Positions 12,294-21,046 of a stretch of DNA of 29,404 nucleotides are shown one piece after another. Made by a program: the position numbers and the translations under genes. Position 1 is the first letter of the stretch; the number at the start of each line of letters is the position of its first letter. Origin of the DNA: a virus; IMG/VR virus record IMGVR_UViG_3300048924_000131, positions 1-29,404 of that record; one strand, 5' to 3'. The notes beneath the pieces were generated by a model that ran no database searches, had not been told where the DNA came from, and worked only from the letters and a program-made list of their open reading frames with translations.

Positions 12294-14226
12294 GGCGCTG
12301 CGCGGCGCCTGCCGCAAGTGGGCGCCACCGCCGCGCATGAGCATTATCGAGTGGGCGGACAAGTACCGTTGGCTCGCGCCCGAGGAAGCGGCGCGCCCTG
12401 GCAAATATCGCTTTGACGTGACACCGCACCTGACTTGGCCCGGTGGGCCGTTGGAAGCGTTGGACGATCCAGCGGTCAGCGAGATAGTCGGCCGCAAGTC
12501 GGCGCAGGTGGCCTGGACATCGGGCGTACTGGGAAACGCCTTGGGCAAGTGGATCGACATTGACCCGTCGCCGATCCTGGTGCTGTTCCCCAAAGCCGAA
12601 GCCGCCAAGCAATACGTTGGTGAAAAGCTCGAACCGATGATCGAAGCCACACCACGCCTGCGCAAGAAAGTCGACTTGCGTAGTCGCAAGCTGCAGCAGC
12701 GTCAGGACTTCAAACGCTTTCCCGGCGGATTTCTGAAGATGGTCGGCTCCAACAGTCCGGCCAGCGTGAAATCCACGCCTGTGCCTCGAGTGGCCATTGA
12801 GGAGCCTGATGACTGCAACCTCAACCTGCGCGGCCAGGGCGACAGCATCAAGCTGGCGAAAGAGCGCCTGAAAACCTTCCGTCGCTCGAAGATCATCATC
12901 GGTGGGACACCAACCATCAAAGGCCTGTCGGCGATTGATGCAGAGCTGGAACTGTCGGATAAGCGTGTTGGCTTGGTGCCCTGCCATGAATGTGGTCATG
13001 AACACGCGCTGAGCTTTGACAACCTGCATTGCGACGAGGATCCGGATTACCTGCACGAGGTGTACGGCAAGAAGCGTCCGGAAAAAGCGTTTTATTCCTG
13101 CCCGCACTGCGGTGGGATCTGGGACGACAACCAGAAAAACGCCAACCTCAAAAACGGGCGCTGGTCGGCCACGGCTGAGTTTCGCGGGATAGCGGGCTAC
13201 ATTCTGAACGAGCTGTACGCGACGTTCTGGGGATCGCGTTTTCAGGTGCTGATGGAGAAGAAACTTCAAGCCGAACACGCGGCTTCGCAGGGCAATATCG
13301 GGCCGATGATCGCCTTCGTCAACAGCTCCAAAGGTGAAAGCTACGAGTACCAGAGTGACGCGCCGAAGACTGACGAACTGGAGAGGCGCGCCGAGCCTTA
13401 CGCCGAGCTGACCGCACCGAAAGGCGTGTTGCTGGTCACCGTTGGCGTCGACGTGCAAGGCGATCGCCTAGCCCTAGTGATTACCGGGTGGGGGCGCGGT
13501 GAAGAGTCATGGCGACTTTACTGGGGCGAGCTGCATGGCAACCCCATCGACCCGCATGATGCTGTGTGGCAGGAACTGGACCGGGTGATCTCCCGGCCGA
13601 TTCCCACCGAGGGTGGCGCGCAGCTGGCGGTGTCGGCGGTAAGTATCGACAGCTCCGACGGCAATACCAGCGATGCGGTTTATGCCTACGTTCGGGATCG
13701 CCAGCGCTACAACGTCATGGCGATCAAGGGGGCCTCCGTCGACAGTCGTGACAAGGAGATTTTCACCAAACCACCGCAGTCAGTGGATACCTCGCAAGAC
13801 AACACCAAGGCTGCGAAATACGGCCTGCGGGTACACATCGTCGGCACGCACAAAGCCAAAACATTGATCGACGGCCGACTCCGACTCAAGGGCAGTGGTC
13901 CGGGTCGTATGCACTGGTACAGCGAGATTCGCTCGGACTATTACGAGCAACTCACCAACGAAGTGCTGGCCCCACATGCACGCAACCCTAGCAAGATGGT
14001 GTGGCAGAAAAAGGCCGGTCGCCGCAACGAAGCGCTCGACTGCGAAGTTTATTCACTGCACGCCGCTCGCAGCCTGAAAACTCACCTGCTGCGGGATCAC
14101 GAATGGGACCAGCTGGAGCAACAACTGCTACAGCCAACCCTGTTCACCACCGAGCAACCGGTCGCACCGGTACCGCGCCGAGCTGTCGCTCGTGGGCGGG
14201 GCACCCGCAGTCGAGCGGGCTACTAA
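12214..14226 (+). CDS. Terminase large subunit (lambda GpA family)
   Basis: The 670-residue packaging ATPase and nuclease cuts cos DNA and pumps it into the prohead. Visible parts are the N-terminal ATPase with GRKSAQVAWTSG (adenine/Walker-A-like region, about residue 93), PRVAIEEPDD as Walker B, and IIIGGTPTIKG coupling motif. A zinc-binding pair CHECGHEH...CPHCGG (about 255-305) and the RNase-H-type nuclease with TVGVDVQGDRLALVITGWG (about residue 410) follow. The C-terminal Arg-rich tail may bind portal. GAGGAGG lies ten bases before the ATG at 12214; a second ATG seven codons in is possible. Length compares with 641 for lambda GpA. The start lies within the small-subunit gene, implying coupled translation. 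Confidence 0.95.
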   Translation: MTRMMPRQMDILTNRTIRTALKKTATKALRGACRKWAPPPRMSIIEWADKYRWLAPEEAARPGKYRFDVTPHLTWPGGPLEALDDPAVSEIVGRKSAQVAWTSGVLGNALGKWIDIDPSPILVLFPKAEAAKQYVGEKLEPMIEATPRLRKKVDLRSRKLQQRQDFKRFPGGFLKMVGSNSPASVKSTPVPRVAIEEPDDCNLNLRGQGDSIKLAKERLKTFRRSKIIIGGTPTIKGLSAIDAELELSDKRVGLVPCHECGHEHALSFDNLHCDEDPDYLHEVYGKKRPEKAFYSCPHCGGIWDDNQKNANLKNGRWSATAEFRGIAGYILNELYATFWGSRFQVLMEKKLQAEHAASQGNIGPMIAFVNSSKGESYEYQSDAPKTDELERRAEPYAELTAPKGVLLVTVGVDVQGDRLALVITGWGRGEESWRLYWGELHGNPIDPHDAVWQELDRVISRPIPTEGGAQLAVSAVSIDSSDGNTSDAVYAYVRDRQRYNVMAIKGASVDSRDKEIFTKPPQSVDTSQDNTKAAKYGLRVHIVGTHKAKTLIDGRLRLKGSGPGRMHWYSEIRSDYYEQLTNEVLAPHARNPSKMVWQKKAGRRNEALDCEVYSLHAARSLKTHLLRDHEWDQLEQQLLQPTLFTTEQPVAPVPRRAVARGRGTRSRAGY

Positions 14227-14236
14227 GGAAAACATC

Positions 14237-14452
14237 ATGACAGACGCACAACAGCGCCTCGCGGAAGTCCGGGCGGCGATCTCTGACGTCCTGAAAAAAG
14301 GTCAGCGCCTGCGCCGTGCGGATCGTGAACTGTATCGCGCCGAGCTGAACAGCCTGCGCCTTCTTGAGCAGCAATATGCCAAAGAGGTCGCGCTGGAACA
14401 GGCCCAACAACAGGGACGTGGTCGCAACCGCGTCTCCTACCTGGCGATCTGA
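14237..14452 (+). CDS. Head-tail joining protein (gpW family)
   Basis: This 71-residue protein starts MTDAQQRLAEVRAAISDVLK and continues GQRLRRADRELYRAELNSLR with a basic GRGRNRVSYLAI end. The two-helix plan and size match lambda gpW (68 residues), which plugs the filled head beneath the portal so the tail can attach. AAGGAA lies six bases before the ATG. It is placed between terminase and portal exactly as in lambda, with two bases to the portal start. Confidence 0.88.
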   Translation: MTDAQQRLAEVRAAISDVLKKGQRLRRADRELYRAELNSLRLLEQQYAKEVALEQAQQQGRGRNRVSYLAI

Positions 14453-14454
14453 TT

Positions 14455-16062
14455 ATGAGCTTCTTTCGAAAGGATCCGGCCGAGTTGCTGATGCGCGAGG
14501 CCATCAAGCTCGCTAAGTCAGCCTCCGGGGCCAAGCCCATCGTCGCCCAAGGTGGTGGCGGTGGGGTTGAGACTCGCTGGCGCGGTGCCTCACGCGTGCT
14601 GCGCAGTATGGCCAGCTGGATACCCGGTCTCGGCAGCCCGCGACGCGACCTCGACCAAAACGAGCGGCGCATGTTGGTGGCTCGTTCGCGGGATGCCATG
14701 CGCAATCACCTGATCGCAAGAGCGGCGATCACTCGCCTGCGCACCAACGTAGTCGGCACCGGTCTGGTTTGCCGTTCGCAGATTGATCACGCGGCGCTCG
14801 GTTTGAGTGAGGAGCAGGCCGAAGACCTCAATATCCAGCTCGACCGACTCTGGTCGTTGTATGCCGATGATCCACGTGAGTGCGACGCGGAAGCGACGCT
14901 CAATCACTACCAACTGCAGGCCTTGGTCATGGTCTCGTCGATGGTCGGCGGTGATGTATTGATTGCCAGCCCCGACGACGAACGTCCCGGCTGTGTATTC
15001 AGTACACGGCTGCAACTGATCGAGTCGGATCGGGTGTGCAACCCGTCTGGACAACTGGATAGCGCGAACCTGGTGGACGGCGTCGAATTCGACAGGCTCG
15101 GCGCACCGTTGGCTTATCACGTCTGCACCGGTTACCCGAACGAGTTCACCGCTGGGCAAGCCCTCAAATGGGAGCGATTGCCAGCCTTCGGTGAAGCCAC
15201 CGGCAGACGCCGAGTCATGCATGTGATGGCAGACAAGGAGCGTCCAGGTCAGAAGCGAGGCGCGCCGTACCTGGCCCCAGTGCTGGAGCCACTGCAGAAA
15301 TTGGAGCGGTACAGCAGCGCCGAGCTGATGGCGGCGGTGATCTCGGCCATGTTCACCGTATTCATCAAGAAGACCAACGACTTTCAGGTTGGGAATCTAC
15401 CGCTGACAGCGTTGGCCAACGAAGGCGATGGCCCTGGTGGGGACACCACTGGGGATGGCGAACTGGCGCTGGGCGAGGGCGCGATTGTCGACTTGGGGCA
15501 GGGCGAAGAACCCGTCATTGCTAACCCGGCTCGGCCCAATGCGCAGTTCGATCCGTTCTTTACCGCCGTTGTGAAGGAGATCGGTGCGGCCTTGGAACAA
15601 CCGATGGAGGAACTGCTGCTGCACTACAGCAGCAGTTACAGCGCGGCCCGTGCGGCGATGTTGCAGGCTTGGCGTTTCTACAGCCTGCGCCGCTGGTGGC
15701 TGATCTGCGACTTTTGCCAGCCCAGCCGCGAACTGCTGATTGACGAGGCTGTGGCACGTGGACTGATCAAGTTGCCCGGCTATGCGGATCCGGCTAAGCG
15801 CAAGGCTTACTGCCAGGCGATCTGGATCGGTCCGGCCCGTGGCGCCATCGATGAGTTGAAGGAGGCCAACGCCGCCGGCAAGCGCATCGAGATCGGTGTC
15901 AGCAATGAGACGCTTGAAACCGCCGCGATGACCGGTGAGCCGTGGCAGCAGGTGTATCGACAGCGCGTGCGCGAAGTCGAGCAGCGCCGCAAGGACGGCT
16001 TGCACGTCCTGCCCAAGGGGCGCGAGCAGGAAACCCCACCAAACAACCCCAACGAGGAATAA
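14455..16062 (+). CDS. Portal protein (lambda gpB family)
   Basis: The 535-residue protein forms the dodecameric ring at the head vertex through which DNA passes. The lambda-B-family pattern is seen throughout: an N-terminal RRDLDQNERRMLVARSRDAM, HLIARAAITRLRTNVVGTGL (about 83-102), RLQLIESDRVCNP, and a C-terminal wing with EIGAALEQPMEELLLHYSSS and YSAARAAMLQAWRFY. Length equals that of lambda gpB (533). A Gly-rich loop near residue 325 (GDGPGGDTTGDG) may be a variable insertion. The last about 25 residues are hydrophilic. Confidence 0.95.
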   Translation: MSFFRKDPAELLMREAIKLAKSASGAKPIVAQGGGGGVETRWRGASRVLRSMASWIPGLGSPRRDLDQNERRMLVARSRDAMRNHLIARAAITRLRTNVVGTGLVCRSQIDHAALGLSEEQAEDLNIQLDRLWSLYADDPRECDAEATLNHYQLQALVMVSSMVGGDVLIASPDDERPGCVFSTRLQLIESDRVCNPSGQLDSANLVDGVEFDRLGAPLAYHVCTGYPNEFTAGQALKWERLPAFGEATGRRRVMHVMADKERPGQKRGAPYLAPVLEPLQKLERYSSAELMAAVISAMFTVFIKKTNDFQVGNLPLTALANEGDGPGGDTTGDGELALGEGAIVDLGQGEEPVIANPARPNAQFDPFFTAVVKEIGAALEQPMEELLLHYSSSYSAARAAMLQAWRFYSLRRWWLICDFCQPSRELLIDEAVARGLIKLPGYADPAKRKAYCQAIWIGPARGAIDELKEANAAGKRIEIGVSNETLETAAMTGEPWQQVYRQRVREVEQRRKDGLHVLPKGREQETPPNNPNEE

Positions 16063-16064
16063 CC

Positions 16065-17297
16065 ATGCCCCGCGCATTTGAGCTGGCTGCCTCGCAGCCT
16101 TGGCTGATGCTGCCCGGCGCCCTGGAAAACCTGCTGACCATCGCAGACCGAATGGGCGACCCGGCGGCGCTGGAGACACGCTCCGGCATGAGGCTGGACA
16201 ACAGCCGTACCGTCAGCGTGCGCAACGGGGTGGCGATCATCCCAGTGGTCGGCCCGGTGTTTCGCTACGCCAATCTCTTCACCGAGATCAGTGGCGCGAC
16301 CAGTACCCAGGTGCTGGCGACCGACCTGCAAAAAGCGCTGGACGACCCCAAGGTCAGCGCAATCATCCTGAACATCGACAGCCCAGGCGGTGTGGCCGCC
16401 GGCATCAACGAGCTGGCCGACCACATCCATGCAGCCCGAGATCGCAAACGCATTGTTGCTTACATCGGCGGCACCGGTGCCAGCGCGGCCTACTGGATCG
16501 CCTCGGCGGCTGGCGAGATCGTCATCGACGAGACCGCGCTCGCCGGCAGCATCGGCGTCGTGATCGAGGCGGTTGTGGAGGGCGAGGCCGCTACAGGACG
16601 TAAGCGTTACCAAATCGTCAGCCGCAACGCACCCAACAAACGGGTGGATCTGTCCACCGAAGAGGGACGGGCCAAGGTCGGCGAAACCGTCGACGCTATG
16701 GGCGACGTCTTCGTAGCCAAGGTGGCCCGGAACCTGGGCGTGGATCCGGAGCGCGTTCCGGAGATGGGCGACTTCGGCGGACTGCGTGTCGGCGTCGCCG
16801 CTGTCGAGTCCGGCTTGGCCCATCGTCTGGGCTCGCTTGAAGCATTGATTACCGAACTGGCCAAAACGGCCGCAACCCAACCGAGGAAATTCAACATGAC
16901 CACCGTCAGCAGCACGGCGGAGTTGCGTGAGGCGCTGGCCGCCGGCACGGATCCGCAGACCATCCAGATCGCCCAGGCGAGTCAGCCGGATCTGGAGAGC
17001 ATCCGCACCCAGAGCCGCGAGGAGGGCGCAACCGCTGAGCGGCAGCGCATCACCGGCATCAACGCGATGGCCGGCAAGGGATTCGAGACCGAGATCGCTG
17101 CCGCTATCGATGCCGGTACCTCGGTCGAGGCCACCGCTCTGCAACTGTTCAAGGCAGCGCAGGATCGCGGCATTTCACTGAACGCGATCAAGGCCGATGC
17201 CACCGGCGCCTCGACCTCGACCCCGGCCGATAACGATGACCAGGGCGAACGTAAGGCCGTGGTCAACGCCATCGTCGTGGGCGCCTCGCGCCGCTGA
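16065..17297 (+). CDS. Prohead protease (S49/SppA-like, lambda gpC family) with scaffold domain
   Basis: This 410-residue protein has a ClpP/SppA-like serine protease domain (about 1-270): VAIIPVVGPV, ILNIDSPGGVAAG, then nucleophile S140 in GGTGASAAYWIASAA and ALAGSIGVV. A catalytic lysine is expected near residue 185 (GRKRYQIVS). Residues about 278-410 form a soluble Ala/Gln-rich helical scaffold (TDPQTIQIAQ, ATALQLFKAAQDRG). As in lambda, the protease should be taken into the prohead and degrade itself and the scaffold during maturation. The ATG at 16065 (GAGG eight bases upstream) is chosen; an earlier frame from 15942 overlaps the portal and is not used. Confidence 0.92.
   Translation: MPRAFELAASQPWLMLPGALENLLTIADRMGDPAALETRSGMRLDNSRTVSVRNGVAIIPVVGPVFRYANLFTEISGATSTQVLATDLQKALDDPKVSAIILNIDSPGGVAAGINELADHIHAARDRKRIVAYIGGTGASAAYWIASAAGEIVIDETALAGSIGVVIEAVVEGEAATGRKRYQIVSRNAPNKRVDLSTEEGRAKVGETVDAMGDVFVAKVARNLGVDPERVPEMGDFGGLRVGVAAVESGLAHRLGSLEALITELAKTAATQPRKFNMTTVSSTAELREALAAGTDPQTIQIAQASQPDLESIRTQSREEGATAERQRITGINAMAGKGFETEIAAAIDAGTSVEATALQLFKAAQDRGISLNAIKADATGASTSTPADNDDQGERKAVVNAIVVGASRR
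16896..17297 (+). CDS. Nested in-frame scaffold protein (Nu3-like)
   Basis: An internal ATG at 16896, in the protease frame, is preceded by GAGGAAA (16883-16889) at good spacing and begins MTTVSSTAELREALAAGTDP. The 133-residue product equals the C-terminal region of the protease, as lambda Nu3 does for gpC. It would be the main scaffold around which the capsid assembles. The evidence is the ribosome-binding site, the domain boundary and lambda precedent. Confidence 0.65.
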   Translation: MTTVSSTAELREALAAGTDPQTIQIAQASQPDLESIRTQSREEGATAERQRITGINAMAGKGFETEIAAAIDAGTSVEATALQLFKAAQDRGISLNAIKADATGASTSTPADNDDQGERKAVVNAIVVGASRR

Positions 17298-17309
17298 CAG
17301 GAGAAACGC

Positions 17310-17660
17310 ATGAGCAATCCAGAACGCCAAACCTACGTGCCCGAGCAGCTTTCAGCGGGCGCCTTCCCGGTGATGATTGACATCGCTGTGATCGCTGCCG
17401 GCCAGAACCTTCCGCGAGGCGCAGTCCTCGGACAAGTCCAGGCGAGCGGAGAGTACGTTTTGTGCAAGACCGCTGCCACGGACGGTTCCGAGGTGCCTTC
17501 AGCGATCCTCGATCAAGCCACGGACGCCAGTAACGGTGCACAAGCGGCGCCAATCCGCCTGACCGGCGAAGTGCTGGCCACCCAACTCACTCTCGGCGAA
17601 GGGCTCACCGTAGCGAAGGCGAAAGCCGTGCTACGAGCCCTGTGCCTCTTCGTTCGTTAA
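17310..17660 (+). CDS. Capsid decoration protein (lambda gpD family)
   Basis: This 116-residue protein reads LSAGAFPVMIDIAVIAAGQN, then GAVLGQVQASGEYVLCKTAA, SAILDQATDAS and GEVLATQLTLGEG. This is the gpD/HDPD beta-rich pattern (lambda D: 110 residues); trimers bind three-fold sites of the expanded capsid and stabilise it against DNA pressure. AGGAG lies eight bases before the ATG. It sits between protease/scaffold and major capsid as in lambda. Confidence 0.92.
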   Translation: MSNPERQTYVPEQLSAGAFPVMIDIAVIAAGQNLPRGAVLGQVQASGEYVLCKTAATDGSEVPSAILDQATDASNGAQAAPIRLTGEVLATQLTLGEGLTVAKAKAVLRALCLFVR

Positions 17661-17672
17661 CCGGAGTTTCCA

Positions 17673-18701
17673 ATGGATATTTTTGATACCCGCACCATGC
17701 TGGAAGCGGTCGAGCAGATGCCGACCGCACGCCGCTTTCTGTTGAACACTTTTTTCAACGGCGGCACTCCGGTGACGTTCCCGACCAAAACCGTGGACAT
17801 CGACATCATCAAGGGCAAACGCAAGATGGCGCCGTTCGTCAATCCGCGTCTGCCGGGCAGCCTGTCGCTGCGCGAGGGATACACCAGCAGCACATATGCG
17901 CCGCCATACATCCAGCCCAAACGTGAGACCACCGCCGAACTGGTACTCAAGCGTTCGGCCGGCGACAACCCGTACGCCACCCGTACACCGCTGGAGCGTG
18001 CGGGCCAGTTGCTGGGCAAGGATCTGCGTGATCTGGACGACGAGATCGTCCGCCGCGAAGAGTGGATGTGCGCCCAAGCGCTGACCACCGGCAAGGTTCG
18101 CGTGATCGGCGATGGCGTGGACGACACCATCGACTTCCTGATGGCGAGCGACCACCGGATCAGCCTCGGCAGCGGGCAATGGGGCACCGCCGACAGCGAC
18201 CCCATCGGCAACCTGCGCAGTTGGAAACGTAAGATCGCCAAGGACTCCGGCCGCACGGCCAACACTGTGGCCATGAGCGGCGAAGCGCTGGACGCCTTCC
18301 AATCCAATGCGACGGTGATGAAGCAACTCAATACCCGTCGCGTCGACATGGGCATGATCAAGCCAGAGGAATTGCCCGACGGCGTGACCTACTTGGGTTA
18401 CCTGAACGATCCGGGCGTCGACCTGTACGGCTATGACGAGTGGTATCTGGACGATGACGACGACGAACAGCCAATGATCCCGGTCGGCGGTCTGATCCTC
18501 GGTGCCACTTCGACGCGCAACGCGATGTTGTATGGCGCAATCCAGGATCTGGAGGCCGTGGAAAGCGGTCTGGTTGAAGCGGCCCGCTTTCCGAAAAGCT
18601 GGGTCACCCAAGAACCGAGCGCCCGCTGGCTGAAGCTGCAGAGTGCCGCCTTGGCCGGCCTGCTGGAACCGGACGCTTTCATCTACGCCAAGGTGGTGTG
18701 A
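17673..18701 (+). CDS. Major capsid protein (lambda gpE family)
   Basis: The 342-residue protein is the same length as lambda gpE (341). It begins MDIFDTRTMLEAVEQM and has family signatures: FLLNTFFNGGTPVTFPTKTV (about 23-42), REGYTSSTYAPPYIQPKRET, the long DLDDEIVRREEWMCAQAL helix, and a late acidic LDDDDDEQPMIPVGGLILG loop. It folds as an HK97-type subunit building the icosahedral shell. The frame is intact and the next gene starts one base after the stop. Confidence 0.94.
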   Translation: MDIFDTRTMLEAVEQMPTARRFLLNTFFNGGTPVTFPTKTVDIDIIKGKRKMAPFVNPRLPGSLSLREGYTSSTYAPPYIQPKRETTAELVLKRSAGDNPYATRTPLERAGQLLGKDLRDLDDEIVRREEWMCAQALTTGKVRVIGDGVDDTIDFLMASDHRISLGSGQWGTADSDPIGNLRSWKRKIAKDSGRTANTVAMSGEALDAFQSNATVMKQLNTRRVDMGMIKPEELPDGVTYLGYLNDPGVDLYGYDEWYLDDDDDEQPMIPVGGLILGATSTRNAMLYGAIQDLEAVESGLVEAARFPKSWVTQEPSARWLKLQSAALAGLLEPDAFIYAKVV

Positions 18702-18702
18702 C

Positions 18703-18915
18703 ATGGCCAAAAAAGCCGAATACCTAGTGATCGATGGTTGCGTGCAGGACGGTCGCAATGTGGTGGTCAAGGGCGAGCCCTACAGCCCGCCCAGCAGGGA
18801 GGTAGCGGACGCACTGTTGGCCGAGGGGTGCATTGCCGCCATCAAGGATCCGCGTGCGCAGCAATTGCTGCGAGACAATCCGGACGCGACCGACGACGTC
18901 GACGACGGTGCGTGA
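18703..18915 (+). CDS. Small head-region protein, unknown function
   Basis: This 70-residue protein reads MAKKAEYLVIDGCVQDGRNV, then GEPYSPPSREVADALLAEGC and an acidic tail DATDDVDDGA. It is a small beta-plus-helix protein of a type commonly found directly after the major capsid gene in Pseudomonas phages. By position it occupies the place of lambda FI (packaging helper), but no clear similarity to FI is visible. Translation probably couples to the capsid gene, as AAGGTGG lies just before its ATG. Confidence 0.7.
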   Translation: MAKKAEYLVIDGCVQDGRNVVVKGEPYSPPSREVADALLAEGCIAAIKDPRAQQLLRDNPDATDDVDDGA

Positions 18916-18917
18916 TT

Positions 18918-19229
18918 ATGGGTTTTCGCGAGTTGAGCGAAGACATGGACGCCCTGGTGCTGGATGGGCTGGGCGACATGGGGACGGTTGGCGGTCGCGA
19001 GATCGCCGGCTTCTTTTCCGCTCCCTGGTTGCAGCCGCGCATGGGACGGATCAACACCGGGTTGCGTGAGCCGCGTTTCGAGATCCGTGTCTGCGATGCG
19101 AACGGTGTCGAGGAGGGGCAACTGGTGGACATCGACCTGCCGACGCAGGACGGTGGCGGCCAGTATGACCTGGTGAAGCTCGAACCTGACGGCGATGGCT
19201 GGGTGGCATTGCTATTGAGGGCCAGATAA
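18918..19229 (+). CDS. Head-tail joining protein (lambda FII-like)
   Basis: The 103-residue protein starts MGFRELSEDMDALVLDGLGD, then GREIAGFFSAPWL, EPRFEIRVCDANGVEEGQLV and ends ALLLRAR. The pattern (short N-terminal helix, a beta core with IAGFFSAPW, and a paired DLP...YDLVKLEPDGDGW strand set) fits the phage attachment family of lambda FII (117 residues), which completes the neck and accepts the tail. ATG at 18918 lies two bases after the previous stop. The stop overlaps the next ATG by one base. Confidence 0.72.
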   Translation: MGFRELSEDMDALVLDGLGDMGTVGGREIAGFFSAPWLQPRMGRINTGLREPRFEIRVCDANGVEEGQLVDIDLPTQDGGGQYDLVKLEPDGDGWVALLLRAR

Positions 19230-19885
19230 TGAGCGTAGGCAGCTACTTCAAACCATCGTCCAGTGGCGGAATGATCTCGCTGCAGACTTCCACAGCAGAC
19301 CTTAAGGCATTCCAGGACTTTGCCGCTTTGGTGCCCAAGGCTGCCGCGAACGCACAACGTCGGGCGATCAACAAAACACTGCGTTGGCTTGTCACCTACA
19401 TCGCCCGTGCTGTCGGTCGTCAAGAGCGAATTGCGATCAAGGCGGTGAGACAGCGTCTACGGGCCTACCCGGTCAGTGGCGGGGCCAACAGCGGCAAGCT
19501 TTGGTTCGGTCTCGACTCCATCGAAGCCCGCCGCATCGGTAACGTCCGCCAGGGCAAAGCCGGTGTGTCGGTTGCAGGGCGTCGGTATGCAGGCGCCTTC
19601 CATAAAAAGGTCTACGGCAGTCAGGCAGACATCTGGATCCGTACAGCCAGCAAACATTTCGACGCCGCCGATTACCCGGACAGCGACGTCAGCGCGGCCG
19701 GCGGTGTCAGTTCGGGATGGATCGCCGAACACGGCAGCCGCTTCCCGCTGGCCAAGGCCAAGGTTTCGCTGGAGCAGGCCCGGCCTCTCTTTGAGGCTTG
19801 GATTCGTAAGGCCGACGCTCAACTGATGCATGTGCTGCAGCAGGAGCTGAACTTTGAACTGCAGAAGCATTTGAAGGGGAAATGA
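19229..19885 (+). CDS. Tail completion protein (minor tail gpZ-like)
   Basis: This 218-residue protein carries the Minor-tail-Z pattern: LKAFQDFAALVPKAAANAQR, RAINKTLRWLVTYIARAVGR and GQERIAIKAVRQRLRA near the N-terminus. LWFGLDSIEARRIG, RRYAGAFHKKVYG and a long basic C-terminal helix follow. Lambda gpZ (192 residues) acts at the head-proximal end of the tail. It follows the FII-like gene as in lambda, so the head and neck module runs to here and the module boundary to the P2-type tail lies just downstream. Confidence 0.8.
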   Translation: MSVGSYFKPSSSGGMISLQTSTADLKAFQDFAALVPKAAANAQRRAINKTLRWLVTYIARAVGRQERIAIKAVRQRLRAYPVSGGANSGKLWFGLDSIEARRIGNVRQGKAGVSVAGRRYAGAFHKKVYGSQADIWIRTASKHFDAADYPDSDVSAAGGVSSGWIAEHGSRFPLAKAKVSLEQARPLFEAWIRKADAQLMHVLQQELNFELQKHLKGK

Positions 19886-19886
19886 C

Positions 19887-20408
19887 GTGACGGATCAAGT
19901 CGACGAACCGTTCAGCTTTGTGCGGTTGTATCAGGCCGTTGAGGCACACATCAGGATTCACCTTCCGGACGTGTGCACGGTGGCTATGTGGCCGGATATT
20001 CGGGATCGAATTCCGCTACCGGCAGTACTGATTGAGCTGGCAGAAATAGAGCCGGGTCACGATCCGGGAACTGGTGAGACGAGTCTGTCTTGCAAGTTCG
20101 AAGCGCGGGTGATTACAGATCCGATCCACCGCGACCACCACCAGCAGGCGGTGTTTCTTGCCGGGCAGTTGGCCGTGCTATTGCGGATGCAGTCGTGGGG
20201 CGTGAAGGTAGAACCGGCCGAGTTTGTGCAGTCCATGCCGGACTGGACTAAACCAGAACTGGACGGCTACACCGTCTGGGTCGTGGAGTGGACACAGCAG
20301 ATCTACCTTGGCGACGCTGAATGGCCTTGGCCGGATCAGCCACCGGGCACTCTGGTGCTGAACTTGGAACCGGGCGACGGTCCTTTCCGTCCGGAAGACG
20401 TGTCATGA
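19887..20408 (+). CDS. Tail terminator-like protein (Gp37-type)
   Basis: The 173-residue protein reads FVRLYQAVEAHIRIHLPDVC, MWPDIRDRIPLPAVLIELAE, then LSCKFEARVITDPIHRDHHQ and YTVWVVEWTQQIYLGD. The order of a helix, P-x-P-x-V-LIEL strand and late W-V-x-W-x-Q strand resembles phage tail terminators of the Gp37/gpU type that cap the tail tube. The start is GTG at 19887 with AAGGGG seven bases upstream. Its stop overlaps the spike gene by ATGA. The exact family is uncertain. Confidence 0.6.
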   Translation: MTDQVDEPFSFVRLYQAVEAHIRIHLPDVCTVAMWPDIRDRIPLPAVLIELAEIEPGHDPGTGETSLSCKFEARVITDPIHRDHHQQAVFLAGQLAVLLRMQSWGVKVEPAEFVQSMPDWTKPELDGYTVWVVEWTQQIYLGDAEWPWPDQPPGTLVLNLEPGDGPFRPEDVS

Positions 20409-20992
20409 GTTCGGGTTATGTCGCCGCGCAGCACGACCGCATGCTCGCCGGCCTGGTCAAGGATTGCTACGTGGTCGCGGTGGATCTTGCCGCATCACCA
20501 CCGGCTTGCCGGGTTTCGGACGGCGAATGGGTCAGCGGTTGGGTGCGCTGGCACAGCATCGCCGCTGGCAAAGCGCGGCACTGGCGGGCGCCGAGCATCA
20601 ACGAGCAGGGCACGCTGATCAGTGCCAGCGGCGACGTGGCGCAGGGCACATTCATTCCTGGGCTGTACGGCAACGGCGGCCCACCGCCGGACAACCGCGA
20701 TCATGTCGAAGTCTGGCATTTCGAGGATGGCGGTCGCTTGGTCTACGACTGGCAGGACAGCATTTACAGCATCACCTTGCCCACCGGAAAGGTCACCATC
20801 AAGGTCGGGGCAACTCAGGCCGAGGTCACCGACAACGCTGTCACGGTGAAGTCGGGAACGATCGATCTCGAAGCCACGGTGAACATCAAGGGGCCGGTCA
20901 GTATCGATGGGTCGCTGCACGTCACAGGGAACATCACAAGCGACGGCGCGATCCTGGACACCACCGGCAACACGGCCAACCACAAACACTGA
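20405..20992 (+). CDS. Baseplate spike protein (P2 gpV family)
   Basis: This 195-residue protein has an OB-fold first half (VRWHSIAAGKARHWRAPSIN, then EQGTLISASGDVAQGTFIPG, the family signature) and a repetitive beta-helix second half (AEVTDNAVTVKSGTIDLEAT, VNIKGPVSIDGSLHVTGNIT). It ends in ANHKH. P2 gpV forms the trimeric membrane-piercing needle and binds iron through a terminal His-x-His, which is present here. Length is similar to gpV (211). This is the first P2-type tail gene and shows the virion has a contractile tail. Confidence 0.93.
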   Translation: MSSGYVAAQHDRMLAGLVKDCYVVAVDLAASPPACRVSDGEWVSGWVRWHSIAAGKARHWRAPSINEQGTLISASGDVAQGTFIPGLYGNGGPPPDNRDHVEVWHFEDGGRLVYDWQDSIYSITLPTGKVTIKVGATQAEVTDNAVTVKSGTIDLEATVNIKGPVSIDGSLHVTGNITSDGAILDTTGNTANHKH

Positions 20993-21007
20993 TAACCCAC
21001 TCCACCC

Positions 21008-21031
21008 AGCCCGCCGCGTGCGGGCTTTTTT
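21008..21031 (+). terminator. Intrinsic terminator inside the late operon (after gpV)
   Basis: AGCCCGC (21008-21014) pairs with GCGGGCT (21020-21026) around CGCGT and runs into six T's (21026-21031). It is in the direction of late transcription, so the genes beyond it depend on read-through or antitermination. Confidence 0.78.
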
Positions 21032-21046
21032 ATGCCCGGAGCAATC

